Of a stretch of DNA of 64,000 nucleotides, positions 15,836 to 23,687 are shown piece by piece. The translations under genes and the position numbers were made by a program. The stretch lies in the NCBI RefSeq assembly GCF_022812285.1, contig NZ_CP093300.1, forward strand, positions 3,224,001 through 3,288,000, in the 5' to 3' direction. Position 1 is the first letter of the stretch. Each line of letters opens with the position of its first letter. The DNA is from Alkalihalobacillus sp. LMS39. GTDB taxonomy: Bacteria > Bacillota > Bacilli > Bacillales > Bacillaceae_F. Below the pieces are notes generated by a model. The model saw only the letters and a list, made by a program, of their open reading frames with translations. It made no database searches and was not told where the DNA came from.

Positions 15836-16411
15836 TTATAATTGAATCGTTGTAATACACGTATTGTCTCCTTCAAATGAAGAAAACTCTCCTTCTGCTG
15901 TCTTTCCGTCATGCGAAATTGTAATAATAAAATGTCTTTCTCGTGGAACCCATAGATCAATAAACCCGTTAGGCAATGACTGGATATCATCGCTTAAAAT
16001 AACATTCCCATCTGTATCTTCAATGTGTACATGAAAGTCCTCAGTCACAAGCTCCCCTTGGCATCCTGTTAAGCTATGAATCGCACATGGATGTGTGTTT
16101 TCGATATATGGGGCAATCGAAACAAAAAACTCATCATCAGGTAACGCGTATACGAGTTGAGTTTCTGCATCTTCTGTTTCCGTAACAATTAGTTCATGTG
16201 AAGTAATAGAAGCATTATGAGCCACAAGGGTACCAACACTATAATCATTCACCATCTGTTTCATATTGTCTGTTTCTTCGACTTTGGTTACGTCTGTTTC
16301 TGATTCTAATTCTGTTTCCGATTCTGGCATTACAGCTAGTGCAAAAAGATAAAATCCTACCCCTACTACTAATAACGTTATTAATGTGGCAAGCATTACT
16401 TTGTTTTTCAT
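15836..16411 (-). CDS. CueP-family copper-binding protein, membrane anchored
   Basis: This is an extracytoplasmic metal-binding protein of 191 residues. Residues 4-25 form an N-terminal membrane segment without a lipobox Cys, followed by an acidic linker. The CueP-like domain contains VSIAPYIENTHPCAIHSLTGCQGEL (conserved His and two Cys), VHIEDTDGNV, GFIDLWVPRE and the terminal CITTIQL. CueP stores or transfers copper in the Salmonella periplasm; here it would act outside the membrane. The start at 16411 follows AGGGGG; the upstream ATG at 16435 lacks support. A complete CsoR-CopA-CopZ system lies 9 kb away, but the genes are not linked in one operon. Confidence 0.75.
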   Translation of the reverse strand: MKNKVMLATLITLLVVGVGFYLFALAVMPESETELESETDVTKVEETDNMKQMVNDYSVGTLVAHNASITSHELIVTETEDAETQLVYALPDDEFFVSIAPYIENTHPCAIHSLTGCQGELVTEDFHVHIEDTDGNVILSDDIQSLPNGFIDLWVPRERHFIITISHDGKTAEGEFSSFEGDNTCITTIQL

Positions 16412-16588
16412 CTGTATTCCCCCTAGAGCATTCATTGTCTATTCTTATTTTATGTGAATTAATTCACAATGTAAACCGTTATTTACTGGATATTACGACT
16501 TAGATTTATCCTTTAGTCTCTCTTTTCTATACGTGACTCTTATTTTTCATTATAATAATAGTAACATATAAAAAAAGAGGTTTGCTAA

Positions 16589-16951
16589 ATGTTCAAAGGA
16601 ATTGTTTATTGTGAAGCAAGTTTGTATGTGTATTCTAGCAAAGAAACACATGAAGAAGAGAAAGAAAAATATATAAACTTTCTTTCTAACTATACTCGAA
16701 AAACAATTAAAATAACGAGTGTTTCGGTCAAGTCATCTGGATTTGATTCGATTCACCAAGAGCAATATACACGACTTTCTGTATTAGCAGATGTACTGGT
16801 CCCGTATGACCCTGTCATTACTCACCTCAATGATTATCGGGTAAAAGGGTGTACCGAATTTCGCAAACATTTTCCTCACGCTGGTGCGATTATGGCTCAT
16901 TCTATTGATATTTATAATGCATATCGTACAGAAGGATTTCGACCTTTTTAA
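16589..16951 (+). CDS. Hypothetical protein, 120 residues
   Basis: I do not recognise this protein. It is soluble, with no signal or membrane segment, and opens MFKGIVYCEASLYVYSSKETHEEEKEKYINFL. A charged helix is followed by a beta-rich middle and a C-terminal HAGAIMAHSIDIYNAYRTEGFRPF. An AGAGG site precedes the ATG with good spacing, and codon usage matches its neighbours. It sits alone between the divergent cueP-like gene and the PH-domain gene, 76 nt before the latter. Function unknown. Confidence 0.7.
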   Translation: MFKGIVYCEASLYVYSSKETHEEEKEKYINFLSNYTRKTIKITSVSVKSSGFDSIHQEQYTRLSVLADVLVPYDPVITHLNDYRVKGCTEFRKHFPHAGAIMAHSIDIYNAYRTEGFRPF

Positions 16952-17027
16952 TGATTCGATATATACAATAATAACGATTTTACATTATACTAATACTAGT
17001 TGTAACTAGAGTAGAGGAGGAAGTAAA

Positions 17028-17405
17028 TTGGGATTTTTTGATGGATTAATGGGTAATGCGTCTGAGGTAAATGTAAATGACATTCAAAATGAATTTGCGC
17101 GAATATTAGCACCGCATGAGCAAATTGAAAAAGCGTATAAATTAATTCGTGATTTGTTTTTATTTACGGACAAGCGTTTAATTCTCGTCGATAAACAAGG
17201 ATTAACGGGTAAAAAGGTTGAGTTTCACTCGATTCCATACAAAAACATCACTCATTTTAGTATTGAAACAGCGGGAAATTTTGACTTAGATGCGGAGTTG
17301 AAAATTTGGTTATCAGGAAATTCGACACCGATTCAAAAGCAGTTTAACAAAAGTTTAAACATCTATGAGCTACAATCCGTCTTAGCTACTTACGTATTGC
17401 GTTAA
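17028..17405 (+). CDS. Bacterial PH domain protein (PF08000/YvbH-like)
   Basis: This 125-residue cytoplasmic protein consists of one bacterial pleckstrin-homology-like domain. Diagnostic strands are EQIEKAYKLIRDLFLFTDKRLILVDKQGLTGKKVEFHSIPYKNITHFSIETAG and the following FDLDAELKIWLSG. The start is TTG at 17028 behind GAGGAGG. Family members are small single-domain proteins with no assigned biochemical role. It lies just before a 179-bp repeat tetrad and converges on the rhamnogalacturonan lyase gene. Confidence 0.85.
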   Translation: MGFFDGLMGNASEVNVNDIQNEFARILAPHEQIEKAYKLIRDLFLFTDKRLILVDKQGLTGKKVEFHSIPYKNITHFSIETAGNFDLDAELKIWLSGNSTPIQKQFNKSLNIYELQSVLATYVLR

Positions 17406-17418
17406 TGAGCTAGATGTT

Positions 17419-17597
17419 CGGACATTTATTCCGCTATATTAAAGAATATTATCAAAACTAATATCGTTACGGACATCTGTTCCGCTATTTCTTCATTTCA
17501 GCTCAAATTTGATTCGTTTTTTAACTAATAACGGAATACATGTCCGTTATGGTTGAGAAAACACCCTTTTTTTATATAATAGCGGAAAATATGTCCG
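17419..17597. repeat. Four-unit intergenic element, copy A (F-51-F-62-R-51-R)
   Basis: Units matching CGGACATNNRTTCCG or its reverse complement lie at 17419-17433 (F), 17470-17484 (F), 17532-17546 (R) and 17583-17597 (R). The starts are 51, 62 and 51 bp apart, the same as copies B (23482) and C (39406). Forward units are followed by YTA. The element fills the space between two convergent 3' ends. The spacers are not conserved in sequence. Confidence 0.9.
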
Positions 17598-17606
17598 ATA
17601 AGAAAT

Positions 17607-17634
17607 AAACCGAGGAGAGCCATCTCCTCGGTTT
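17607..17634. terminator. Terminator of the rhamnogalacturonan lyase gene
   Basis: The stem AAACCGAGGAG / CTCCTCGGTTT lies a few bases after the lyase stop, with a T-rich tail on the minus strand. Confidence 0.8.
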
Positions 17635-17640
17635 GTTGTA

Positions 17641-20600
17641 TTATGACTTTCCTTTCCCTTTTCCCTTTCCAGGATTATCAATGGGGCCTTTACCTGGGTT
17701 GTCGATCGGACCTTTACCCGGATTATTTATTGGACCTTTACCTGGATTATCTTTATGACCTTTTCCTGGATGTTCGCGTTCTTCTTGTTTCAGTTCTAAA
17801 CGGTCAATCGCCTCTTGAAGTGCTGCTAATTCTACCGCTAGCATTTCTTCGGTTTGAATGATATCAAGGGCGGCTTCTGCTACTACAATGGCTTCTTGTA
17901 AGGCTTCAAATGACTCATCTGTATAAATGCCATCTTCATTTGAAATCGCTTTGGCTGTTTCGATTAAATCAATAAGCTCAGTTAAATCAAGTTTTTCTTC
18001 AGGAACATAATAAAGCTCAAGCCCATTGATTCTGCCATTTCCGCCAATTTGAATCGTTAATTGTCCATCTGTAACTGTAACGGTTTCCGTTATCGTTGCA
18101 AATTCTCCAGCAGCAGAAGAAACTCGTCCTACATCTACACCTTCAATGATAAAACTAGAGTTATTCGATGCAATTTGGTCTCCGGCTATAATATGGACTT
18201 TATACGTTCCATTTCGAACATCGACCATAAATTCATATTGACTATCAATAATGAAATCGCGACGAACATCATCAGGTTCACCCCGGTCCCGCTCTGCTAC
18301 TGTTTTATTTAGCCCATACCCTCGCGCTTCTGAATATAGCATTTGATTCGACACTTGCTTATAACCGTAAGCAACAGGGCTTGTTTGTGAACCAAAGTCA
18401 AACTTCACATTAAAATCATCGACGGCTCGGACTTCAAGTGCATTCACACGGGCCCATGAACCAGTAAAGCCGATATTTAATTGGCCATCTGATACCGTTA
18501 CTGTTGCTTCATATTCGGCAAATTCACCTGCTTGTGTTCGCGTTCCCCCTTGTTTTGTACCTTCTTCAAGCGTAAATGATGTATCATTGCTATCATTTTG
18601 TGCACCGGTAATAATTTTCACATCATATTCTCCATTTGGAAGGTCAAGTTTGAATTCACTATCGTTTGCTAACACAAAATCTCGCCTTAAATCATCTGGA
18701 CTTCCTTGGTCTCTCGTTCCATCTGCATGTTGTGCAAACCCATATCCTGTTTCTTTCGTATATATCGTTGCATCTGTCACTTTTTCATACCCATTAGCCA
18801 CTGGGCTTTGTGCTGTTCCAAAATCAAAACGATATCCTGGTCCTAAATCGACAATTTCTTCTAATCCATCAATCACTCGTTGTAATGCATCAATTGCCGC
18901 AAACAATTGAAAGTCAAAACGGATGGTTTCTAGAGCTGCTTCCGCTTCTGTTATCGCTTCTTGTAACAATGCAAAAGACTGCTCGGTATAAAGGCCTGTC
19001 TCATTTGAAATCGCTTTGGCTGTTGCAATTAACTCTTCTAGCGGAGAAATATCAATCTCTCGTTCTTCCTCAACATAATCAAGTTCACCACTTAAGTTCG
19101 GAACTGGTACATACTTCCAATCTATATCAGTAGCAAAGTAAAAGCTCGGATAAGACGGTTGGTTGTACCCAACATTTTGCCATGCGATACCTGTGCGATA
19201 TTGAATGTCATGCATTAATGTATAAAGCTTTCTATCGGTTACTTCAGTATTTAAGTAAATACGAATCGCTGAACTGTCAGCTGTTCGGACTAGCAACTCT
19301 TCACGCCAATCACCAAATACATCAGCAACAAGGGCAGGGTTTCCTTTTGTTCCATTATTCGTTCTTGTTCCTGTAGCTGTTAACACTCTTCCAGTTTCCC
19401 AGTCATCGATCGTTGGTGTGTTATTCCCAGAACCATTCACAATTTGTGTCGACATATCTGCGGCCCATTTAATATTCATATTTGTGCCTGGTCGATTTGT
19501 GCCAAGGACTGTTCCATCGGCTGTGCGCAAATCAACAGCCCATGTTTCTAAGCCACGTTGTCCTCGGACAACATCACCGACCATCCCTCGTCCCGTATCT
19601 GTCCCAGTGTAGCCACCGTAAATGATTTCACCCGTTGCCCCTTCACGAAGAGCAAAGCCATACGGAGCCCAAGGGCCTGCTTCAAATACCGAGTAAATTT
19701 CAAGTCCAGGACGGTCAGGATTAATATCAGCGACGTGTAATGCATCCCCATGACCAAGAACAACGACTTCCCCTGGTGCAGCACTTCCTTCTGGTAATGG
19801 TTCCATTGAGCTATATAACAATGTTCCATCATGGTCAAGAGTGGCACCACCATGAATGATTTCATGTTTACCATCCCCGTCAACGTCTGCAACACTTATC
19901 GCATGATTTCCTTGAGATGCTAAACGTCCAAGCTCTCCATTTGTCCCTTTTCCTCCATGTGGATAACTGTTAAATGGATTGTCCATTGGAACATGTCCAC
20001 TATCAGCAACCCATAAACGCTCTAGGTTTGTTCCGTTCCAGTTATAAGAAACAAATACAGCTCTTGCATAATAGCCACGATTCACGAAAAATGACGGTGT
20101 CTCTCCGTTAAAATACGCGACCCCCATATTTAAACGATCAACACGATTCCCTGGTTCAATTCTTGGATAAGCGTAATCGCCCCACATTAAACCATCATCA
20201 CCACGTTCAGGTTCATAATGAATCGTCTCTAACTCATTTCCTGTTTCCCCGTGGAAAACGGTTAAATATTCTGGACCTTCAACGATAAAGCCTTCAAAGG
20301 CACGAAGATTATTTCTTGCACTTCGGCTAGGGGCATACTCGTCCATAAAATAATCAACTAAATGTTCCGCATCTTCACGTGACAACGGATACTCATATTG
20401 CACGTCAATGCCAAAGCTTTCTTCTAATGTTTGTGGCCAATTGCCCGCTTGTACTTCTTCATGTTCATGCCAATTCATAAACATATTGACAACATGCTCA
20501 TAATAATCTTCCGCACTCATTCGATAGTCATCTTCATTACTATACCCTTGCTCTATGTCTTCTTCTGGTAGAGTAATATATTGTTCTGAAATAACTTCTC

Positions 20601-21615
20601 CATTTTCATTAAAATGAAGCACTTTCGTTCCAGGCGCTGTTTTCATAATCATTTCGGCTTTTCCGTTCCCATCAAAATCATACACAATAAATTGGGTGTA
20701 GTGAGCTCCAGAACGAATATTAACACCTAAATCGATTCGAAATAATAGCGTTCCATCAAATGTGTACGTATCAATATAGGTGTTCCCTGTATAACCGACT
20801 TGAGACACATCTTTTGAATTCGATGGATCCCATTTCACAATAAATTCATAGTTTCCATCCCCAGTCACATCTCCAACACTCATATCATTGGCTGAATACG
20901 TATACGTTTCGCCAGCTGGTGTAACACCATCAGCTGGTTTTTGCAACGGAAGATCATAGTAAGAATCCTCCCATGGTGTTACAACATCACTTTTGTTTCC
21001 GACTTCTTCTCCATCCACAACAGCCCTTACATAATATTCTGAAGTGATTTCCCCATCTTTATCTAAGAAATTCGTACTCGTTTTAACAGTCGCAATTTGT
21101 TCTCCATCACGATACACATTAAAGTCAGTTCCTCTTTGACCATAATCTGAATAGGCAGTCACTTCATCTGATAAAAGTCGCCAGCTCAGAAAAATTCCTT
21201 CTGAAGTAGACGCGGCAACTAACCCACGAGTTAAGTTCTCAAGTTGAACTTGAAACTGTTTTCCTGGTTCTGACCTCACCGCTTCAGATAAAGATTGTTC
21301 TTCACCGTTGATAACCGCTGCCACTTTAAAATAATGCGGAACATGTGTGGAACGTTCAAATGTAAATGTTGTTGACGATGATGTCCCCACTTTCGCATAT
21401 TGCATTTGCTCCGTATCTTTATTGGCCCAATAAATGACATATTGTTCAGCCTCAGTAACTTCATCCCAATGTAAAACAACTGAAGACTCTGTGACGTTTT
21501 CTACAACTAAACCAGACACGATACCCTCCTGACTAGCATGCACATTTTTTCCTATTAGACTAGTGGGCGAAAATAACGAAAGAAGCATAACGAAAATTAA
21601 AAATCTTTTTCCCAT
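17641..21615 (-). CDS. Secreted multidomain rhamnogalacturonan lyase (PL11 type)
   Basis: It cleaves rhamnogalacturonan I of pectin by beta-elimination outside the cell. The protein has 1324 residues. A signal peptide covers about 1-27, and two fibronectin-III-like segments lie at about 30-215. The PL11 catalytic beta-propeller runs from about 220 to 830, with repeated Ca-binding-like loops such as VGDVTGDGNYEF, YDFDGNGKAEM and VADVDGDGKHEI. Two helical FIVAR-like segments follow (near 850 and 1200), enclosing two related galactose-binding/malectin-like domains (FDFGTAQSPVANGY, FDFGSQTSPVAYGY). The last 45 residues are a Lys/Gly-rich tail of NPGKGP repeats, perhaps for wall or polyanion binding. 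B. subtilis YesW has about half this length. A cre site upstream indicates carbon catabolite control. Confidence 0.92.
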   Translation of the reverse strand: MGKRFLIFVMLLSLFSPTSLIGKNVHASQEGIVSGLVVENVTESSVVLHWDEVTEAEQYVIYWANKDTEQMQYAKVGTSSSTTFTFERSTHVPHYFKVAAVINGEEQSLSEAVRSEPGKQFQVQLENLTRGLVAASTSEGIFLSWRLLSDEVTAYSDYGQRGTDFNVYRDGEQIATVKTSTNFLDKDGEITSEYYVRAVVDGEEVGNKSDVVTPWEDSYYDLPLQKPADGVTPAGETYTYSANDMSVGDVTGDGNYEFIVKWDPSNSKDVSQVGYTGNTYIDTYTFDGTLLFRIDLGVNIRSGAHYTQFIVYDFDGNGKAEMIMKTAPGTKVLHFNENGEVISEQYITLPEEDIEQGYSNEDDYRMSAEDYYEHVVNMFMNWHEHEEVQAGNWPQTLEESFGIDVQYEYPLSREDAEHLVDYFMDEYAPSRSARNNLRAFEGFIVEGPEYLTVFHGETGNELETIHYEPERGDDGLMWGDYAYPRIEPGNRVDRLNMGVAYFNGETPSFFVNRGYYARAVFVSYNWNGTNLERLWVADSGHVPMDNPFNSYPHGGKGTNGELGRLASQGNHAISVADVDGDGKHEIIHGGATLDHDGTLLYSSMEPLPEGSAAPGEVVVLGHGDALHVADINPDRPGLEIYSVFEAGPWAPYGFALREGATGEIIYGGYTGTDTGRGMVGDVVRGQRGLETWAVDLRTADGTVLGTNRPGTNMNIKWAADMSTQIVNGSGNNTPTIDDWETGRVLTATGTRTNNGTKGNPALVADVFGDWREELLVRTADSSAIRIYLNTEVTDRKLYTLMHDIQYRTGIAWQNVGYNQPSYPSFYFATDIDWKYVPVPNLSGELDYVEEEREIDISPLEELIATAKAISNETGLYTEQSFALLQEAITEAEAALETIRFDFQLFAAIDALQRVIDGLEEIVDLGPGYRFDFGTAQSPVANGYEKVTDATIYTKETGYGFAQHADGTRDQGSPDDLRRDFVLANDSEFKLDLPNGEYDVKIITGAQNDSNDTSFTLEEGTKQGGTRTQAGEFAEYEATVTVSDGQLNIGFTGSWARVNALEVRAVDDFNVKFDFGSQTSPVAYGYKQVSNQMLYSEARGYGLNKTVAERDRGEPDDVRRDFIIDSQYEFMVDVRNGTYKVHIIAGDQIASNNSSFIIEGVDVGRVSSAAGEFATITETVTVTDGQLTIQIGGNGRINGLELYYVPEEKLDLTELIDLIETAKAISNEDGIYTDESFEALQEAIVVAEAALDIIQTEEMLAVELAALQEAIDRLELKQEEREHPGKGHKDNPGKGPINNPGKGPIDNPGKGPIDNPGKGKGKGKS

Positions 21616-21983
21616 CTTTATCCCCCAATTCTTCTTTTTCGCAACGAAAGCATAAAAAATGCTTGTCCTCCTTTCTTTCCTTTCGAGAAAATAAAGCGCT
21701 TACAGTTTCGTTACTATGTTTTAGTATAAGAACAATTGAAATTTACGTAATAGGAAAAATGTTAAAAATCCTTTTAAAAACAACACGAGAACAGAAACAC
21801 TGAATTACACCTATGTCATGAGACCCATTTTTAACATTATTCTAACAAAGTCCTCTTACCTTTAGATAGATTAATCTACAAATAAATGACAATTGAAAAT
21901 GACTCTCCCTTTTCATTTTCTGTCCACATTATTACGAATCAATGTTATACTTTTCGTAACAAACTACCTATGGAGGAACAAAC
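21616..21983. other. Regulatory gap upstream of the lyase gene
   Basis: This 368-nt divergent intergenic region holds the lyase promoter and cre site (21691-21728). Nothing else is recognised between about 21730 and 21960, which is AT-rich. Confidence 0.5.
21691..21704 (-). promoter_or_regulatory. CcpA binding site (cre)
   Basis: TGTAAGCGCTTTAT on the minus strand is a near-perfect catabolite-responsive element. A TATACT -10 lies at 21728-21723 with a weak TTACGT -35 upstream. The cre therefore falls just downstream of the predicted start of transcription, where CcpA would repress. Confidence 0.75.
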
Positions 21984-22154
21984 ATGAATAAAATTTTGAT
22001 TATCATGAGTGTCATCGTTTTGCTCATGACTATTTATTTACGTGTCATTGGGCAAACAAGTCCAGTTGTCGCTTCTCTCGTATCCGTGTTAATGATCGCT
22101 AACATTTTGTTTTGTATTCGCCGAATGAGGAAAAACAAAACAACAGAATCCTAA
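21984..22154 (+). CDS. Small membrane protein, 56 residues
   Basis: I translated this by hand. It starts MNKILIIMSVIVLLMTIYLRVIG, has a second hydrophobic stretch PVVASLVSVLMIANILFCI, and ends with a basic cytoplasmic tail RRMRKNKTTES. TATGGAGG precedes the ATG with ideal spacing and a strong terminator follows the stop, so the gene is credible despite its size. The prediction is two transmembrane helices. Family and role are not recognised. Confidence 0.7.
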   Translation: MNKILIIMSVIVLLMTIYLRVIGQTSPVVASLVSVLMIANILFCIRRMRKNKTTES

Positions 22155-22158
22155 CAAA

Positions 22159-22200
22159 AAAAGCTCAAAAGAGAAGCTTACGGCTCTCTTTTGAGCTTTT
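22159..22200 (+). terminator. Intrinsic terminator after the 56-residue protein
   Basis: AAAAGCTCAAAAGAGAAGC pairs with GGCTCTCTTTTGAGCTTTT, giving a long stem followed by T residues. Confidence 0.8.
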
Positions 22201-22282
22201 ACAATATTACAACCCTCCCCCTTAACACTCGCCTATTTTTCATCTCATCAAGATACCAGCCTAGTCACTTTTCTCTTATCGA

Positions 22283-22291
22283 CATAGGGTA
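22283..22291 (+). promoter_or_regulatory. Possible late-sporulation (sigma-K/E-like) -10 element
   Basis: CATAGGGTA matches the CATANNNTA -10 of mother-cell sigma factors, with an AC about 15 nt upstream. It precedes an SscA/YjcZ-like peptide gene, consistent with sporulation expression. Confidence 0.35.
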
Positions 22292-22324
22292 TAGTATAGC
22301 TTCTCCAAAGGAGGGTTACTTGAA

Positions 22325-22435
22325 ATGATGAACTATGGCGCACCACATGCTGCAGGTCATCACGGCGGAGGATTTGCATTAATCGTCGTGTTATTTATCC
22401 TACTTATCATTGTAGGATCAGCATATGTAAAATAA
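22325..22435 (+). CDS. SscA/YjcZ-like small sporulation peptide, 36 residues
   Basis: The hand translation MMNYGAPHAAGHHGGG is followed by the single helix FALIVVLFILLIIVGSAYVK. A Gly/His/Tyr-rich head followed by FALIVVLFILLIIVG is the signature of the YjcZ/SscA family of tiny hydrophobic sporulation proteins. AAAGGAGGG precedes the ATG. A related 40-residue gene lies at 39135-39257. It probably has a mother-cell or germination-related role, by family only. Confidence 0.85.
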   Translation: MMNYGAPHAAGHHGGGFALIVVLFILLIIVGSAYVK

Positions 22436-22450
22436 CAAAAATCAGATTAG

Positions 22451-22475
22451 GTAAGGAGCCTTGCTCCTTACCTTG
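22451..22475. terminator. Hairpin between convergent genes
   Basis: GGTAAGGAGC / GCTCCTTACC forms a tight stem between the 36-residue peptide and the membrane protein at 22483. The tail is only moderately T-rich. Confidence 0.6.
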
Positions 22476-22482
22476 TTTATGT

Positions 22483-22908
22483 TTAGGAAAACAAATAAGG
22501 TAAATATTTTGTCATAAACATGGCAATAATACCAAGCATTAAAAACATACTACAGGTTTTTAATTTTTTAAATGGCTCCTCATATGGCTGCTTTGCTCGA
22601 ATCGCCTCAAGTGTAAGTCTTAAAAACTTCGCTGTTAATCCTAAATATGCTCCAATCGCAACCCATACGATGACGACGGCAATCATCCAAAGCGATACTG
22701 AAAAATGCAACACAATTCCTGTAATAAACGCAGCGACTAATGCTCCATGGGCAACCATCAGTATAACTTTATAAATGGAAAACAATTTAGCTAATTTATC
22801 AGGTCCTTCTGGTTCTGTCCCCCGAATGAGCATCGGAAACGGAAGTAACAGAAAAAATACAAGTGCTGCTAATAAATGCACCGCATAACTAATAATAAAA
22901 CTAAGCAT
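22483..22908 (-). CDS. Four-helix integral membrane protein of unknown function
   Basis: The protein has 141 residues, mostly hydrophobic: helices at about 3-26, 48-68, 70-92 and 118-138. A charged loop KFLRLTLEAIRAKQPYEEPFKKLK precedes the last helix. Single histidines lie in or near helices (YAVHLLA, VAHGALV, VLHFSV), so heme or metal binding cannot be excluded. I do not recognise the family with certainty. It is monocistronic between the small peptide gene and the divergent DUF2621 gene. Confidence 0.65.
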   Translation of the reverse strand: MLSFIISYAVHLLAALVFFLLLPFPMLIRGTEPEGPDKLAKLFSIYKVILMVAHGALVAAFITGIVLHFSVSLWMIAVVIVWVAIGAYLGLTAKFLRLTLEAIRAKQPYEEPFKKLKTCSMFLMLGIIAMFMTKYLPYLFS

Positions 22909-23031
22909 GTCATTTCACCTCACTGTTTTTTACTATAACAAATTCTTACTCTAAGATAAATATCTTTTCCTCACTCATCCTCATATGATAAGATTTATTA
23001 GGATAAGCAGTCACATTAGAGGTGATAGAAA

Positions 23032-23454
23032 GTGTCAACTTGGTTTAGTTGGTTTATAGTATTATGGTCTATCTTTTTAATCACAGTTATGTTCATCGGT
23101 GGTTATTTTATGTTTCGGAAATTTTTAAAACGTCTTCCAAAAGAGGATGGCAAGTCCATTCTAGACTGGCAAGATCATTATATCCAAGAAACCATTCATT
23201 TATGGTCGGATGAAAAGAAACGTCTTTTAGAAGAGCTTGTTGAACCTGTTCCAAGTTTATTCCGTGATGTCGCAAAAGAGAAAATTGCAGGGAAAATAGG
23301 GGAGCTTGCTGTAGAGGAAAATGCTTCGGCTATTACGGAAGATTTAATCGTTCGAGGTTATATTATTGCCACGCCTAAACGAGACCATAAATTTCTTTTA
23401 AAAAAGTTAAAAGAAAAACAAATCGATATTACGCCATATCAACATTTATTTTAG
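23032..23454 (+). CDS. DUF2621 membrane-anchored protein (YneK-like)
   Basis: The protein has 140 residues. It has one N-terminal membrane helix (residues 4-30), then a conserved cytoplasmic domain with RLPKEDGKSILDWQDHYI, KKRLLEELVEPVPSLFRDVAKEKIAGKIGELA and RGYIIATPKRDHKFL. This matches the family of B. subtilis YneK, encoded next to ccdC, as it is here at 2 kb distance. The start is GTG behind GAGGTG. Function is unknown; the neighbourhood links it to sporulation and cytochrome c maturation genes by position only. Confidence 0.8.
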   Translation: MSTWFSWFIVLWSIFLITVMFIGGYFMFRKFLKRLPKEDGKSILDWQDHYIQETIHLWSDEKKRLLEELVEPVPSLFRDVAKEKIAGKIGELAVEENASAITEDLIVRGYIIATPKRDHKFLLKKLKEKQIDITPYQHLF

Positions 23455-23481
23455 TCAAATATAGCCCATGCCCCATCGTAT

Positions 23482-23660
23482 CGGACATCTATTCCGTTAT
23501 TTCATACCAAACAAGCTTTTTTTAATAGCTAAAGGACATATGTTCCGCTAATGGACTTAAATAGCCGGAAAACAATTCTGATTTTCTTATTTAACGGAAC
23601 CAATGTCCGATAGCCTTCTAAAAATGTTAGTTTTGATGAAAATAGCGGAACAAATGTCCG
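23482..23660. repeat. Four-unit intergenic element, copy B (F-51-F-62-R-51-R)
   Basis: Units lie at 23482-23496 (F), 23533-23547 (F, first base A), 23595-23609 (R) and 23646-23660 (R), with start spacings of 51, 62 and 51. Like copy A it lies between convergent genes, the DUF2621 protein and trpS. Confidence 0.9.
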
Positions 23661-23687
23661 TAAGATGAGCAGGACAAACATGACACA

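Noticed and set aside
15648-15860. 70-residue open frame on the minus strand
   Set aside because: It overlaps the 3' end of the cueP-like gene in another frame and spans a terminator hairpin. No ribosome site.
17419-17597. The CGGACATNNRTTCCG units as LexA (SOS) operators
   Set aside because: They resemble GAACNNNNGTTC superficially, but the inner spacing is one base short and the conserved C in GGACAT breaks the half-site. They also lie at gene 3' ends rather than promoters.
17419-17597. The repeat units as a CRISPR array
   Set aside because: The units are only 15-18 nt, alternate in orientation, number four per locus and have no cas genes nearby.
17643-19895. Many frames opposite the rhamnogalacturonan lyase
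   Set aside because: They lie within the 4-kb lyase frame on the other strand, show no ribosome sites, and translate to low-complexity or improbable sequences.
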